A DNA stretch of 64,000 nucleotides. It comes from Neolentinus lepideus HHB14362 ss-1. Its lineage: Eukaryota; Basidiomycota; Agaricomycetes; Gloeophyllales; Gloeophyllaceae. The notes under the pieces are model-generated. The model worked only from the letters and a program-made list of their open reading frames with translations. It had not been told where the DNA came from and made no database searches. The translations under genes and the position numbers were made by a program. Of this stretch, positions 24,001 through 35,817 are shown in pieces. The stretch spans positions 131,487 to 195,486 of the forward strand of contig KV425610.1 in NCBI GenBank assembly GCA_001632425.1. Reading direction: 5' to 3'. The number at the start of each line of letters is the position of its first letter. Positions within the stretch are counted from its first letter, which is position 1.

Positions 24001-26198
24001 ACGGCATACCCGAGAGGATATTTGCTGTTGCGTTAGGCTATGTCGTCATTGGGATCTACTATACATTGTATCTCAATGTGCTAAGTTCTGGCAGTGCGCA
24101 AAGTGCTGGGAGAGCCATCCGAGGTATTGTCCGTCAACAACTCCTGATAGTCAAGGTAAGCCAACGGTACGCTTGAAGTTTGAACATGCTTCTTACTCTT
24201 ATCATTTAGATGGCTAGTTTTATCACTATCGAGCTAGCTATCTTTCCTTTAGGTTGTGGCCTAGTCTTGGATCTGTGTACAATCTGGTTGTTTCCGGAGT
24301 CCACCCTGCAGACCAGAGCCATGTTTTTCCGATCTGCCCCCATAACGGCCATATTCTATCATTGGGTTGTCGGAACAATGTTCATGTATGTTTTCCTGTC
24401 TATTATTCATTTATTTCCCGCTCACCCTATCACAGGTATCAATTCGCAGTCTTGCTGGCCGGGTGTAGAGGCATCATGCGTCCAGGTGCAATGTGGTTCA
24501 TTAAAGACCCTCAGGATCAGAATTATCATCCCATTCGTGACATCTTGGAGAGACCGTCCTTGACACAGTTACGGAAGCTCCTTGTCAGTGCGGTCATGTA
24601 TGCAATCGTCATCGCCTTTGGCGTTGCTACTATGTCTGCCCTGATTTTGTCACTGCGTAAGTCAACCCTTCCCTTGAGATGGAGAATACGGTGAGTTGCG
24701 AAACGCCCACGAGGCGTTACTTGTTGTTATGATTAATATGACTATCCTATCAGGCAACCGCTATCGAATGTGCCCCTTGATCTCTTATTCTTGCACGTCT
24801 GGCTCCCATATACAATGGATTATTTCCGACCGAACAAAGCTCTTGGGAAGGCTGCGACGGCAGCGTGGAGATATGCTGCGGGTAAATTGCGGCTGACCTC
24901 ATACATGTTTGGTGAACGGGTGTCCAGCGAAGAATTCACGCCCGCACAATGGTTCGGATTGCAGGGTCTCACGAAGATGGAAGTAGTTGACGAAGGCGTG
25001 CGCGATGGCCATTTCAGGCGTGTTCCGGCTGATGACAACATTGCACTTCCTCGGGAAATGAGGGCCACTGCTGAGGTTGATGAATCTGGCACGCCGGTCA
25101 ACGATGAGGCAGCTAGTTTGATTCAAGTTCAAAATGCGGAAGCAGAGAAGGCCAAGAGGAATCCCAAGACAGACTACACTATCGTCTATGTGCCGCCCAA
25201 CTTCAGGATTCGAATACTAACTTTCATTCTGATGGTCTGGTTGGCGATATGTGCAGCTCTCGCGGCCGTTCTCGTTGTACCGATTCAACTAGGGCGACTG
25301 TTCTTTAGCGCTTTTATTTCTAGGGAAGTCCACGACGGCTATAGCTTCTTGGCAGGCATCTATCTCCTGTGGGCATGTTACCTAGCTGGCTACGCGGCCG
25401 ACCGATTAGACAAGCGGAGACAGAGGAGGGGCGGCGATGAGCCACGAGCAGAATGGCCCTTGTATCTGGCGAAACGGATGTTGCTTTGGCTCTCAAAGAT
25501 CACGTATATGATAATCACCCTTGGCGTCATCATACCGGTGCTGATCGCGCTTGTGGTTGAGTTCTATCTCATTCTGCCATTCCGATACACCTTGGATGTC
25601 GCTTATGTCCCTCGTATTCATCTGGTCGACATGTGGGCGTTGGGGCTCGTGTACGGGAAGATTGCCATACATGCACAAAGAGTGCAACCTGCGGACAACC
25701 GATTCTTGGCAGGATTTGCCAATGTGAGTCTTTCGCTTATGGGGTATATGGAAGGAACAGCTAAGGTTACGTCAGATCACTCGCAATGGGTGGACGCATC
25801 CTGATCCCATGAGGGCCACCAAGGAAGTTATTGCCCCCTTGGCCGGCGGGTTGCTAGCTGCATTGCTGTCTCCGATCGGTATAGATTGGTTGTGCAGACG
25901 ACTCTTGGCACTTCCTTTGGATAACCGCTTCCTTTGTAAGTTTGTCGTCGTTCGCCTTCCTCTATGATCTGATGCTGAAGGATACTCAGTCATGCATGTC
26001 TATCCCGGAATCTTTGCGGCCGCCGGGTTGTATAGGCTTATCGAGAAAGGCTGGGGCGTGCTGTCTGCTTGGTCACAGATCGTGCGGGACAAAGAGTTCC
26101 TCGTTGAGATGCGCTTGCAAAATCTGGAATCTGACTCGCCAGCACGCTCTCCAATACAAGCGACACCACCGGATACGCCAGGTACACCAATCGAGTAA
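21059..26198 (+). CDS. ER membrane E3 ubiquitin ligase Doa10/Ssm4 (MARCH6) homolog
   Basis: RING-CH ligase of ER and inner-nuclear-membrane protein degradation. The N-terminal C4HC3 RING-CH is complete in exon 1: CRIC, CKCSGTIRYIHQDCL and CDVC (21080-21225). Two helices follow, then a very long Pro/Asp/Glu-rich loop (about 21700-23200, some 480 residues) typical of fungal members. Multiple membrane spans come next, encoded by short exons (LMIFILDTTIGLGIWIPFTIG.., AVLLAGCRGIMRPG, IRILTFILMVWLAICAALAAV.., LLAALLSPIGIDWL). Near the C-terminus VRDKEFLVEMRLQNLE fits the conserved C-terminal element of Doa10/MARCH6, including its Asn. A stop codon directly precedes ATG 21059, supporting that start or a splice just upstream. 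The 23251-23340 splice junction is the least certain. Confidence 0.9.
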
Positions 26199-26434
26199 CA
26201 TAGGGGATAATACTATTACATATACACTTGTATAAATCTTGCATCCTATCACTGTAAGCTCTAGACAATCTATAGTATCTCATTGGATTTGGCATACATT
26301 ATCGTACCAGCGTCCCTTGCTAATCGACCATCTTCATCTTACATATATGCAATGAAATAGCGTGATCGCACTATACGTCGGTGCGTCGACTCGGTTTAGA
26401 TAAATAGCTTCTATGTTCCTCGACCAGTGCGCTC

Positions 26435-27533
26435 TCATGACTTCTCTGCCTCTTTGCTCCCACCACCAACCGAGCTTTTCGAAGGATTCGGTTCAGAATC
26501 AGTTTGTAATGGCTCCGACACGGGTGCATCCTCCTTTCCCGCTGTCATCCTCTCAATGATACGGCCGGCCTTCTGCTCCAGCTCTTCGAACTCCGGGTCC
26601 GGCGTGTCCCATTCTGGTAGCGGTATCCTGTTCTTGTCCTCTACGCGCTCGACTCTCCTGAAGAATGTTGGTTCGAGGAGTCCCTTTTTGTTACCCGGAG
26701 TCAGGACAACACCGTTGTCAGATAGAAAGAATTCAATGCCAGCATCGAGCGCTTTTTGGACGTCGATGTAGATGAGGATTTGAGATGATTTGCGCATGCC
26801 TAGACCACATAGATTTCAGGGTACAATCATCTTGATGCAGAAGGAGACGTACCGCTAATCACGCCGGAACCGGGAACTCCTTGGGCCAGATGGATGTGAT
26901 TGCGACTCATTTTCGACAAGCCCTTCTTTGCTGTCCGTCCGGTGCTGTTAGTTGAGATCACAGAAAGAGGTTGAATTCACTGAACAGATTGCATTCCATG
27001 CTTGTAGGTTCGTTCCGTGGACGGCGATGCCCGTAGGGATGTCAGACGCGGAGTTGATTTTCTGCATATCAACAGCGACAGCCTAGCCAAACGTCGATTT
27101 CAATAAGCGTATGGGACTAACATGATGGACAACTCTGGCTGACCTTGATAGAGTGACCCTGGTTTGCGCGAATCCACCATATCTCCTCGTTTGTGGGAGA
27201 CTTAGGATCTGGTTCCTTGATCATTTTGTACCGCTGCTTATCATTATTCTTCACAAGGCTTTCAATCGTTTCAAAACCCACGCCTTCAAATTTTCGTGAA
27301 GCTAGCTAGCACATCGGGTATCTATCGTTTTCGAACCACCAAGAGAGAGATAGATCAGTGTCACTCACGACATCCGAGACCCTAACATAACCGTCCGGCC
27401 GCATTGCAATCTTTTCGGATTGCGCACCATGCCTCAGGAGCCAGGATAGAGTCTTGCCGACACGGACTTCGGGAGAGTCCTTGGAGTAGCCTCTCATCCT
27501 GCTACCCTTCTTGCTGCTGCCAGGCTGCTCCAT
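26435..27533 (-). CDS. TPT1: tRNA 2'-phosphotransferase (Tpt1/KptA)
   Basis: It removes the splice-junction 2'-phosphate from ligated tRNAs by transferring it to NAD+, the last step of tRNA splicing. Family landmarks in order: LSWLLRHGAQ (Arg-His), RPDGYVRVSDV, RKFEGVGFETIESLVKNNDKQRY, IWWIRANQGHS, the NAD-pocket HGT in AVHGTNLQAW, KMSRNHIHLA and SGVISGMRKSSQ, then IDVQKALDAGIEFFLSDNGVVLTPG. All four Arg/His catalytic positions I know for the family are visible. The C-terminus adds a Lys/Glu/Ser-rich tail beyond the usual core. Five or six exons. Head-to-head with the argininosuccinate synthase gene, sharing a 343-bp promoter region. Confidence 0.92.
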
Positions 27534-27815
27534 CTGACGATACAAGGTATAGTTTCTCCTTAGAAGATCAGGGTGTCTTCTGCTATTGTTTGATTGAGAT
27601 GATCTATAGCACTGACGGAGTAGAGGCAGGGTGATATTCATTCACTGATTGCGCTTCTAGTAGGTAGATTTATCATAATTAAAATCTACGCAGCACCTGG
27701 ATCGGTGATCGAGCAGTTATATAATCAAAGTTAAATACGAATTGTTAATTTACCTCCTGTGATTTCCCATGCAAGAGTCTAGGCAGCCTCCCAAAGTTTA
27801 AACTTTACGGTGCAC

Positions 27816-27827
27816 TGACTCGAGTCA
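27816..27827. promoter_or_regulatory. Gcn4/Cpc1-type palindrome upstream of argininosuccinate synthase
   Basis: TGACTCGAGTCA is a perfect inverted pair of TGACTC half-sites, 49 bp before the synthase ATG, in the divergent TPT1 promoter region. TGACTC is the core recognised by the amino-acid-starvation bZIP regulator Gcn4/Cpc1, which controls arginine genes in other fungi. A second palindrome, AAAGTTTAAACTTT, lies just upstream (27794-27807). Confidence 0.55.
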
Positions 27828-27876
27828 CTCGACCCCCTCCTTCATTGACTAACGCGGCTGTCCAAAGTTCACCAAT

Positions 27877-29598
27877 ATGTCCGCTTCAAAAGGTCGAGTA
27901 CTCCTAGCTTACTCCGGCGGATTGGGTATGTATTCTTATGGTTCCGGCTGGACTGATTGCTGACTGCAGTGAAACTTTGCATGCACAGATACTTCATGTA
28001 TCCTGGCGTGGTTGATCGAGCAGGGATATGAGACGGTCGCCTTCATGGCTGATGTCGGACAGGAGGAGGTACATCGATCGCCTGCACGTTATCCATGCTA
28101 AGTTATAACATAAGGATTGCTCCAGGACTTCGAGGCTGCCCGGGTTAAGGCGCTGAATGTTGGCGCTAAGAAGTTCATTCTGGAGGTGCGATTTGCGTTT
28201 CCACTTATGAGGTTTAATTTGCTGACTTGTGAATGAATGTGCAGGACCTTCGACGGGAGTTTGTCGAGGAGCTGATCTATCCGGCTGTCCAGGCAAACTG
28301 CATCTATGAAGTGTGTATATTGAGTCATCTCATTGAGCCAACTCGACGAAACAGTATGTCTCTAGAATGTGTATCTACTCGGTACTTCGCTCGCCCGACC
28401 CGTCATTGCTCGTGGCATGATGGCTGTTGCCGAAAGAGAGGGCTGCGAGTACGTTCAGTATTTAAGTGTCATTGATTTCGTCTCTGACATGCCGCAGCTT
28501 CGTATCTCACGGATGTACTGGCAAGGGAAATGACCAGGTCCGATTCGAGCTCGCTTTCTACGGCCTCAAACCAGACATCAAAGTCATCGCACCATGGCGC
28601 ATTCCTGGTGTGCCGGTTTTCTTTACTTGGAGGTCGCAAGCTTAGACTCAACCCTCTTAGAATTTTACAACCGTTTCGCCGGCCGTCAAGCCCTCCTCAC
28701 CTTCGCCGCCGAGAAATCCATCCCTGTCCAACAAACTGCGGCGAAGCCCTGGTCCACCGATGAGAACCTCTTTCACATCTCCTACGAGGCCGGCGTCCTG
28801 GAGGACCCGAACATTACCCCGCCCGCGGACATGTGGAAGCTCACCACCGCCCCGGAGAGCGCCCCGAACGCCCCCGAACGCCTCATCATTGAGTTCAAGA
28901 CCGGCTTGCCAGTCAAGGTTACGCTCGCGGACGGCAAGACCGTCACTGACGCCGTCGAGATCTTCCTTGAGCTCAACCGCCTTGGTCGCAAGCACGGCGT
29001 GGGCCGCATTGACATCGTCGAGAACCGCTTCATCGGCGTGAAGAGCCGCGGGTGCTACGAGAGCCCAGGCGCGACGATCCTGCGCGCCGCACACGTCGAC
29101 CTGGAGGGCCTCACGCTCGACAGGAACGTGCGCGCACTCCGGGACCAGTTCGTCACGATCGAGCTGAGCAAGATTTTGTACAACGGCCACTTCTTCACCC
29201 CCGAGAGCGAGTTTGTGCGCAGCGCGATTCCCGCGAGCCAGCGCACTGTCAATGGTGTTGTCAAGCTGAAGCTGTACAAGGGCAACGTCGTCATTGAAGG
29301 CCGGTCGTCTGATGAGGCGAGTATAGCAAATAACGATTGTCCACTGAAAATTCTGATAAGAATGATGTAGGGTCTTTATGACGCTCAACAGTCGTCGATG
29401 GACGAGTTGGGCGGTTTCGAGCCGACCGACACTTCCGGTTTCATCCAGATCGAGTCCATCAGGATTAAAAAGTGCGTCTTACTTGGTGTCCCCAGAGTCC
29501 CGGACTCACCTTGCAATTGTCATAGATGGGCACAGGCAAACGCTCGCAAGGGCCAGGCCGGTGTGCAACCCAAGGATGTTTACGTCTCCCGGACATAA
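27877..29598 (+). CDS. ARG1: Argininosuccinate synthase
   Basis: Joins citrulline and aspartate with ATP, the penultimate step of arginine synthesis, cytosolic. The PP-loop motif AYSGGLDTS is split by the first intron (27903-27916 onward). [13 protein letters not shown] binds citrulline/aspartate. [16 protein letters not shown] spans an intron that splits the Glu codon. The body [28 protein letters not shown] through [22 protein letters not shown].. lies in one large exon with noticeably higher GC than its neighbours. The C-terminus reads [20 protein letters not shown]. Length, about 415 residues, is normal for the family and all motifs are intact. Confidence 0.96.
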
Positions 29599-29894
29599 GG
29601 TCGGGAAATGAGGAGGAAAGGAGTCAAAAATAGAATAGGCAAATCCCATAATTGCTATTGCGTGTCTTGATTAGCATAACGAGTGTTGTAGTAGTCGTAA
29701 TGTTTTGAAACTAGAGCTCGTCTGCTGGAACTGAAAAATGTGGTTTCACATCCGCTTAAGGGCCGCAGCTCGGAGGTCCCAATTCATTACACGCGCAGTC
29801 AGTATGTATAAATGCTATACAGTAGCGATTATAGAATGATAGATGATACCACTACCTGTGTTACGATCCTGTCGAAACTTCTGCCGTTATTGAA

Positions 29895-32800
29895 TTAGCA
29901 CGAGTCATCATCGCTATCGCTTAGTAGCCAGGAGTGCCCCTGGACGCTCGCATCAGAGGCGCGACTGTTCCCGTCAGAGATCGGGGTGGCCCTCATGCTG
30001 GACAGCCAAGGTCCTTTCGTCCTAGACGAGCGGGGCGTCAGTTCCTGTCCCGAGTCCCGCATTATTATTATCAGACAGGCACAGTGTAATTGCTTACCGC
30101 AGTTCGCCTGATGGTTGTGAGCTAGATGGCGGGCGGCTGACTCGTTTGCTCGGGCCCTTGGGCGGGAAGCCGTCGTCCGAGTCCGAGTCTAATTTCAAGC
30201 TTTTGCTGAGATGAACTCGCGCAACACCGGTAATTGGCCCGACTTCGACGTCGGAATCAGAGGTGGATTTCGTAGCCACACGAGGCTTCGGTTTCGGGCG
30301 AGTCTGGCTAGATTCAGGCTCCACAACAGAGCCATCTGAGTCCCTGCCTAGCGAACGTGAAGAGGAAGAGTGTATGTTGGGCCGAGTAGAGCCCATCATG
30401 GTCCGCTTGTTAATTGCCGCACCTCGTTTCTTCTTGTTGTGCGACGTAGTGGTACTGGCACTAACGTCTGTATCAGATTCCGCGTAATTGACAGCTTTCT
30501 TGACCCGAATTCCTCTGCGCACTTTGGTCGACTCGGTGACAGTGGCTTTGGCGTCCCGTCTCTTCTGCTTCGCCCCGCGCTTACTAGCGCCGGACCTGAC
30601 ATCGTCCATACTCTCAACCTCGCTCATCTTCTGCATCAGTTCTTCCTCAGCTTTCTCCTCCTCCTCAAGCTCCTTCCGCCGAGCGGCTGCGCGCTCCTTG
30701 ACAATTTCCTCTCCTGCTCCGGTATCGTCATCGCCAGGATACATCGCTACGCCGTACTGGGCACTCTCGCGCAAGGTGTCCACAGCACCAGCGACGTCCA
30801 GATGCATGTCATCCATGATCAGCGCTACTCCAACTTGGGGCACAAGGATTCGCTGGATGAATTCCGTCGGGTTGAGTGGAGCGATGAGCTTAGGGTCGAA
30901 GGTGGCTGGGGGAAACATGGTGTACAGCGTTTGTTGAATGATAAGCGACCCCATTTCGCCGTAGCTATAATGATGCATCAGTATGGGCAATTACAGAAAC
31001 GGTAACAAGCTTTGAGTCAAGAGAAAGTCCTCACTATCCCGGCTGTGTCTTTTCAAAGCTGCCAAATTGATTTTTCAAGCTGCCGACAACCCTGCTTCCC
31101 TTTTTCTGGACGTCTTTGACGACATCCATCCAGAACACGACCTGCCAACGCGGGCCGAGCGCACGAACATCTTCTTCGTCCATCTCATCCAAATCAGTCT
31201 CATACAAGTCCCTATCTCCATCGTCAATGATCTCCTGTAGCATGTCCTTCATCCCCTCCACGCGACGACGAAGCGCACCAAAATCGATGTTCGTCGGCCA
31301 GCCCTTTGCCCGCGCGAGCGGCACCTGAATCGTCTCGAATCGATGCCGCTGGCAAACGGAGCTGAATACAGATAGAGGTGCTTTCAAGCCTAGAGGATTG
31401 CTCGGCCGAGGCTGCTTGTAGGATTTGCGACGCGTAGCAGCAATCAGAGATGCGAGATGTGGCGTTGGGTGGGCGGGCAGAGGACCGTCGCACCACGGGC
31501 ATAGAGTCATAGGGTCGACGGAGGGATCCAGGAATACTGCGCATATACAGACAGACATGAGTGTCTTTGGGGTACAGGAAACAGGATCTACCACTCACGG
31601 TTGTCGATATCAACTTGAGAGATATCTGGCTGGATGACATCGTGAGAGGTCCTACGGATCCCGGTGAGATGATTCTATCGCACAGACAACACTTCGCAGG
31701 GGAGTGGACACTCACGTCCCGTCAGTGTTCCGATTCGTTCGGTGCCGCTTCATTGCTGAACCTTCATCAACGTTATCTCCCTCTGATAGGCGCTTCACGG
31801 CGTGAGACTGAGGCGTATGAAGCATATCATCGTCGCGGCTGATACTAGCCAGAACCTGCGTGCCCATAGGGAACGGTTGTAAGGCTCGTTTACTAGTGCC
31901 GTCCTCGTCATCGTGGCCGCCACCTATATCTTCTAGCCATGGAGGTTCTTCCATGGTATGAGCTGGGGCTAACAGAGGGGAAAAATCCGGGAATGCGTCT
32001 TGAGTGGATGTAGGAGATTCTTCCCGTAACGGAGATGAGACAGGAAAGTCACAGGGCTGCTGCTTCTCCTTGCCCTTGTTTTTCTTTCTCGCCCCAACAC
32101 GCGGAGGTGGCGTACCGTTCATCGGGAAATCTTCAGGCTGGCGTCTCGCCTTCCTCCTGGGCGGAGTCACGCCTTCCATAGGAAATGCCTGCGCCTTCCC
32201 CTTGCCATTCTTTTTGACTTCGCGGTCTGACACAAGCGACAGAAATACACCAGGAGGTGGCGTACCGCTCACCGGGAAACCTTCAGGCTGGCGTCTCTCC
32301 TTCCTCCTGGGCGGAGTCACACCTTCCATAGGAAATGCCTGCGCCTTTCCCTTGCCGTTCTTTTTGACTTCACGGTCTGACACAGGCGACAGAGATACAC
32401 CAGGAAACTCTTGAGCGGCAGGTTTAGACCTAGGCTTTGTCTTCCGTTTCTGCTTGCTCGTGTTGGCCCCGTCAGATGTGTTCTCCGATTCCGACACTGA
32501 CGGGAGACAGGGAGAGGACAGTGGACGCTGCTTAGATCTCTTGCCCCTATTTGCAGGCTTCGGCTTCGGACGAGATCCTTTACCCTTGACTTGTAGGGCT
32601 GCTCCAACGCCCTCGTCGTCTGATCCTGAAGGCTGAGACTCCTGAACGTTGGCGGTATGAGGGCCAAAGACATCTTTGGCGACAGAATTCCTGACGGTCC
32701 TGCGCCCTATCATTCCGAGGGCTGGAGGCCCAACGGTCTTCTTCGACTTTGTCCTCTTTCTGACATTCTCGTCGGGAGAAGCGCCCAAGCCTTTGGCTGT

Positions 32801-33298
32801 CGTCGGTGCGCCCGCACAATTCGAGGGTTTCGAGGGTCCTGGATGTGAGGACTCCTGAGAGGATGTGGTCTTAGTCGAGCGATTGGGCTTCGGGGTAGCG
32901 TCCGGATCCTGCGCCTTATTCCTCTTGAAATTTAAGCCCTTGGGTATCACAGACGTCCTTATGTATTCTGGTATCTCCTCGTCTTGTCCAGTGACAGACT
33001 TGACCTTCCTTTTATCGGGACTGCGGTATGGTGACGATAGAAGATCCATTTCATCTGGACTATCATTGAAACCCCCCCATATATCTTCGTCCTTTCTGTC
33101 CAAAGGGGTCAGCCCCTTTTTCATCTTCGAGCCATTAGACGACGTGGATTTCTGGCTATTCGACGGTCCGAACGAAGTACCGAAGTTCTCGTATGCGCGT
33201 CCTTTAACGGGGGATGAGGGCGGCCGTGATAGGCGCATGAAAGGCGCCGAACTAAGTGTGTGGCCCGAGCTCTTCATTTCGGCCTGCAAGTTCTCCAT
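29895..33298 (-). CDS. RTC4-domain nuclear protein with internal repeat
   Basis: The N-terminal two thirds are disordered, Lys/Ser/Pro-rich and strongly basic (KRKTKPRSK, RKRTKSKKT), with a tandem 50-residue repeat (32103-32402). The C-terminal part carries a CPWCDGPLP knuckle, then the RTC4 domain: ARAKGWPTNIDFGALRRRVEGM.., GPRWQVVFWMDVVKDVQKKG.., and YGEMGSLIIQQTLYTMFPP..LIAPLNPTEFIQRILVPQVGVALIMDD. Yeast Rtc4 is implicated in telomere capping; the basidiomycete role is unknown. After a Lys/Glu coiled coil the tail is Ser/Asp-rich. A last exon (29895-30021) is inferred: the donor at 30097 avoids an immediate TAA and the frame then reads KGPWLSSMRATPISDGNSR to LLSDSDDDSC. If that intron is not used, the protein ends near 30094. 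Confidence 0.82.
32103..32402. repeat. Tandem 150-bp coding repeat, two copies
   Basis: Two adjacent 150-bp units (32103-32252 and 32253-32402) differ at only a handful of bases and each encodes 50 residues containing DREVKKNGKGKAQAFPMEG and VTPPRRK. A weaker third unit follows in protein direction (KNKGKEKQQPCDFPVSSPL, about 32040-32100). The repeat keeps frame. Confidence 0.9.
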
Positions 33299-33487
33299 GA
33301 CTACCACATATAAGCCAGTTCAAGCAAGCCCAATTTCGCCGCACAAGAAACGCGTTTGTGGCTCCTTAGACGTGATCGCGACGCGCGGTGATTACTACCA
33401 CGTGCAAGACTTATGTAATGCTTTCTCAGGATCATCCCGGCACCCAAGCGGCCCGAGCCTGCCCAAGTCACACATCGATGCATAGGA

Positions 33488-35238
33488 CTACAGCACTTGA
33501 ATATGCCCAGAACGAGTTCCAAGAACAATCCTGCCCGTTACCTCTGAAAATGCACAGTGTGTAAGATCATCTACTTCCACCCATGTCAGCTCTGGCACAA
33601 CAAGACATGGCATAAATTACGACACACCTCTCAAATCGTATGACCCAATTTCGAATACCGGTCTACCGTCGATTTCAGCGCCGTCCACCATAAACCGGCC
33701 TTCTGGATCCAACTCGTTCTCCCAGAGTGTCGTCTCCCGAATCGGTGCTCCCAAAGGCGTCGTCGCTGAGAACACCATGACGCTCCTCTTTGTACTCCCT
33801 CTTGTCCTCTCGATCCATACGCCTCTTTTGCCCTCCGGCCCAAGACAACAAGCGCTCACGAAGCCTCTCCCAGTATTTCGACCCGAGATCTCCGCAGCGA
33901 GAGCAGAAATGGATGGGGAACGGACGAGGGAAGTCATAGCATGCACTCCAGCCAGGGTCACTGTCAGGAGAGGTAACCCAGACTCAGGTAGCTCGATCGT
34001 TACCTGGTAATGGAAAAGGCCGCGCAGAACATCATACGCCAGGAAAGAGACCATCCATGATGGGAAAGAGCCGTCGTGCCTGAGTTGTGGATGAGATATG
34101 GAGACGCCACGGAAGGTCGTGTTGGGGAATGCCCGAGAAGTAACAGGCCGAATGCGTGGGGCGCTTGTGCTTGACGCTGAGGAGATGGGGAGAGGTGGGA
34201 GGGGGTAAAGTTCGACTGATCGCGTTTTGACGCATAAGATATACGCTTCACAGAACCGAACGCCGACTATTCCGTTCCACTGTGTATGGTTAGAAATACT
34301 TCGGAGACTGCGAGGCAATTCGCTTACGAGCTCGTCCAAATCTTCCGATTGTGTGGACATTGAGAAGCATTCTTGGGTCCTCCAGTCCATTACATCTATA
34401 TAACAGGAGCGGGAGAACGCTATCAAGTGTAAATCGGGATTGATGGCGCGGGTTATCTGGGCCGAGGAACTCAGGATAGTAGCAATCTCCTGGTAGTTGT
34501 AGTCCGGGTATCCAACATCGGAGCTGAAGGGTATTCGGATAATACTAGTCGTAGAGGGGCTAGACATCATACATTGATTCCTATAATCCGAGACAGAACC
34601 CAGCCGCGAAAGCTCACCCCTCAGTACGTGTCGTCGCCACAATAATACCATCGTTATCAGCATCCAAGCAAGAGACCGAAGACGTCCATGGTCTATTCCC
34701 TAGCAATTTAATGCAGGACTTACAAGAACCAGAAGATTCTAGTTCAATGTCAGGCTTTTTCTTGAGGTCCCATAAGGCAATCACTCCTTCAGAGTACACA
34801 CAGAGCAGCCATCGGTCAAGGAACAGCTCTAGCGCCAGTATAAAAGAGCCGAAGTGAGGGGCAAATTTCTTCAGTATGCTTTGCCGCGGTATCCTCCAGG
34901 TCCGTTCGACATTGTACGCCTTGGTCACGATAGACTCCAAGTGGGATGAGGTAAAGTCTGCCAAGGAATCATGTGCGCGTGCCCCAGGAGGTAATGGAAG
35001 GTATCGCTGCTGCCGCCTGATGATATCAAACCAGAGACTTTTCTCCCGTGTCAAGTCGGACAGGGTTCTACATGTCTGCAACTCTCCATAAACACAAGAC
35101 CGCCCTCTAATATCGAGAGCATGCACTAGCCTTTCTGAGAGATAACACATCTGGCACTTCAAGAAAGGCCGCAATCTGGTAGAATACCTCGCCCGGCACC
35201 GTCAGCAGACCAGCCATGACTTCGTCTTCTGCTGGCAT
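33488..35238 (-). CDS. F-box protein with WD/beta-propeller-like C-terminal region
   Basis: Likely a substrate adaptor of an SCF ubiquitin ligase. The F-box is near the N-terminus: LTVPGEVFYQIAAFLEVPDVLSLRK, an intron, then TCRTLSDLTREKSLWFDIIR. The intron between them begins GC (AAG/GCTAGT) and ends GCAG; only this join keeps the F-box intact. The rest has WD-like strands (FLDRWLLCVYSEGVIALWDL..., IPFSSDVGYPDYNYQEIATIL...) without clear repeat signatures. The final exon is inferred: from the donor after ..YDLR the frame resumes ELTWVEVDDLTHCAFSEVTGRIVLGTRSG and stops at 33488. A shorter read-through end exists at 33617. The ligand is unknown. Confidence 0.8.
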
Positions 35239-35817
35239 CTTCGCTCCTTCAGCATGAAAGCGAGCGTTGACTGTGACGATGAAGACTGAGTTGTCCAGCT
35301 ACGAACCTAGTGATTGCAGCCGCGGTTAATTGCCGCGGCATACGCGGTACGGTAGTGATTGGGTTTACTGGATGACCTCCATCACGGTCCCGTACGGCGT
35401 ACGGTAGAAGTCCGTGTGTATTTGAATATCAAGACGATAGCAGCACAGGTAGCTAATCATACTATCACGATACGTCTGTCAGTGAACTCACCGCATTACT
35501 CGTTCCCCTCATTTACTGCCAGGGCGGCGTTAATATACAAGTCACTATGATTCCTCAAAGTACAGTGATTCAACCGCTTTGGTGGTATTCAGCTGCTTAA
35601 CTTCCTGGCGGACCGGGGCTGGCCTCGCATCGCTTCTGATATGGTGTCTGTGACCCTCCGCGCCGATATAGCTGTGGCATGATACGTCCTCGTGCCTAGA
35701 GAACTCCGCGACCACATTGCGCACTCTTCTATCTACTGCAGATATGCTTAAATACGAAGCATCCCAAGTCTTGCTGGGCTGCCAGTCACCGAAGTCGACT
35801 AGGTTGTCGACGTCACG
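35239..35817. other. Divergent promoter region
   Basis: Separates the F-box gene from the GH127 gene. No additional gene or strong motif was seen. Confidence 0.5.

Noticed and set aside
28657..29388. 243-codon open frame antisense to argininosuccinate synthase
   Set aside because: It mirrors a GC-rich, highly conserved exon of the real gene and has no domain of its own.
30370..31005. 211-codon plus-strand frame
   Set aside because: Antisense shadow of the RTC4-domain exon; composition is the complement of the Glu/Lys-rich region.
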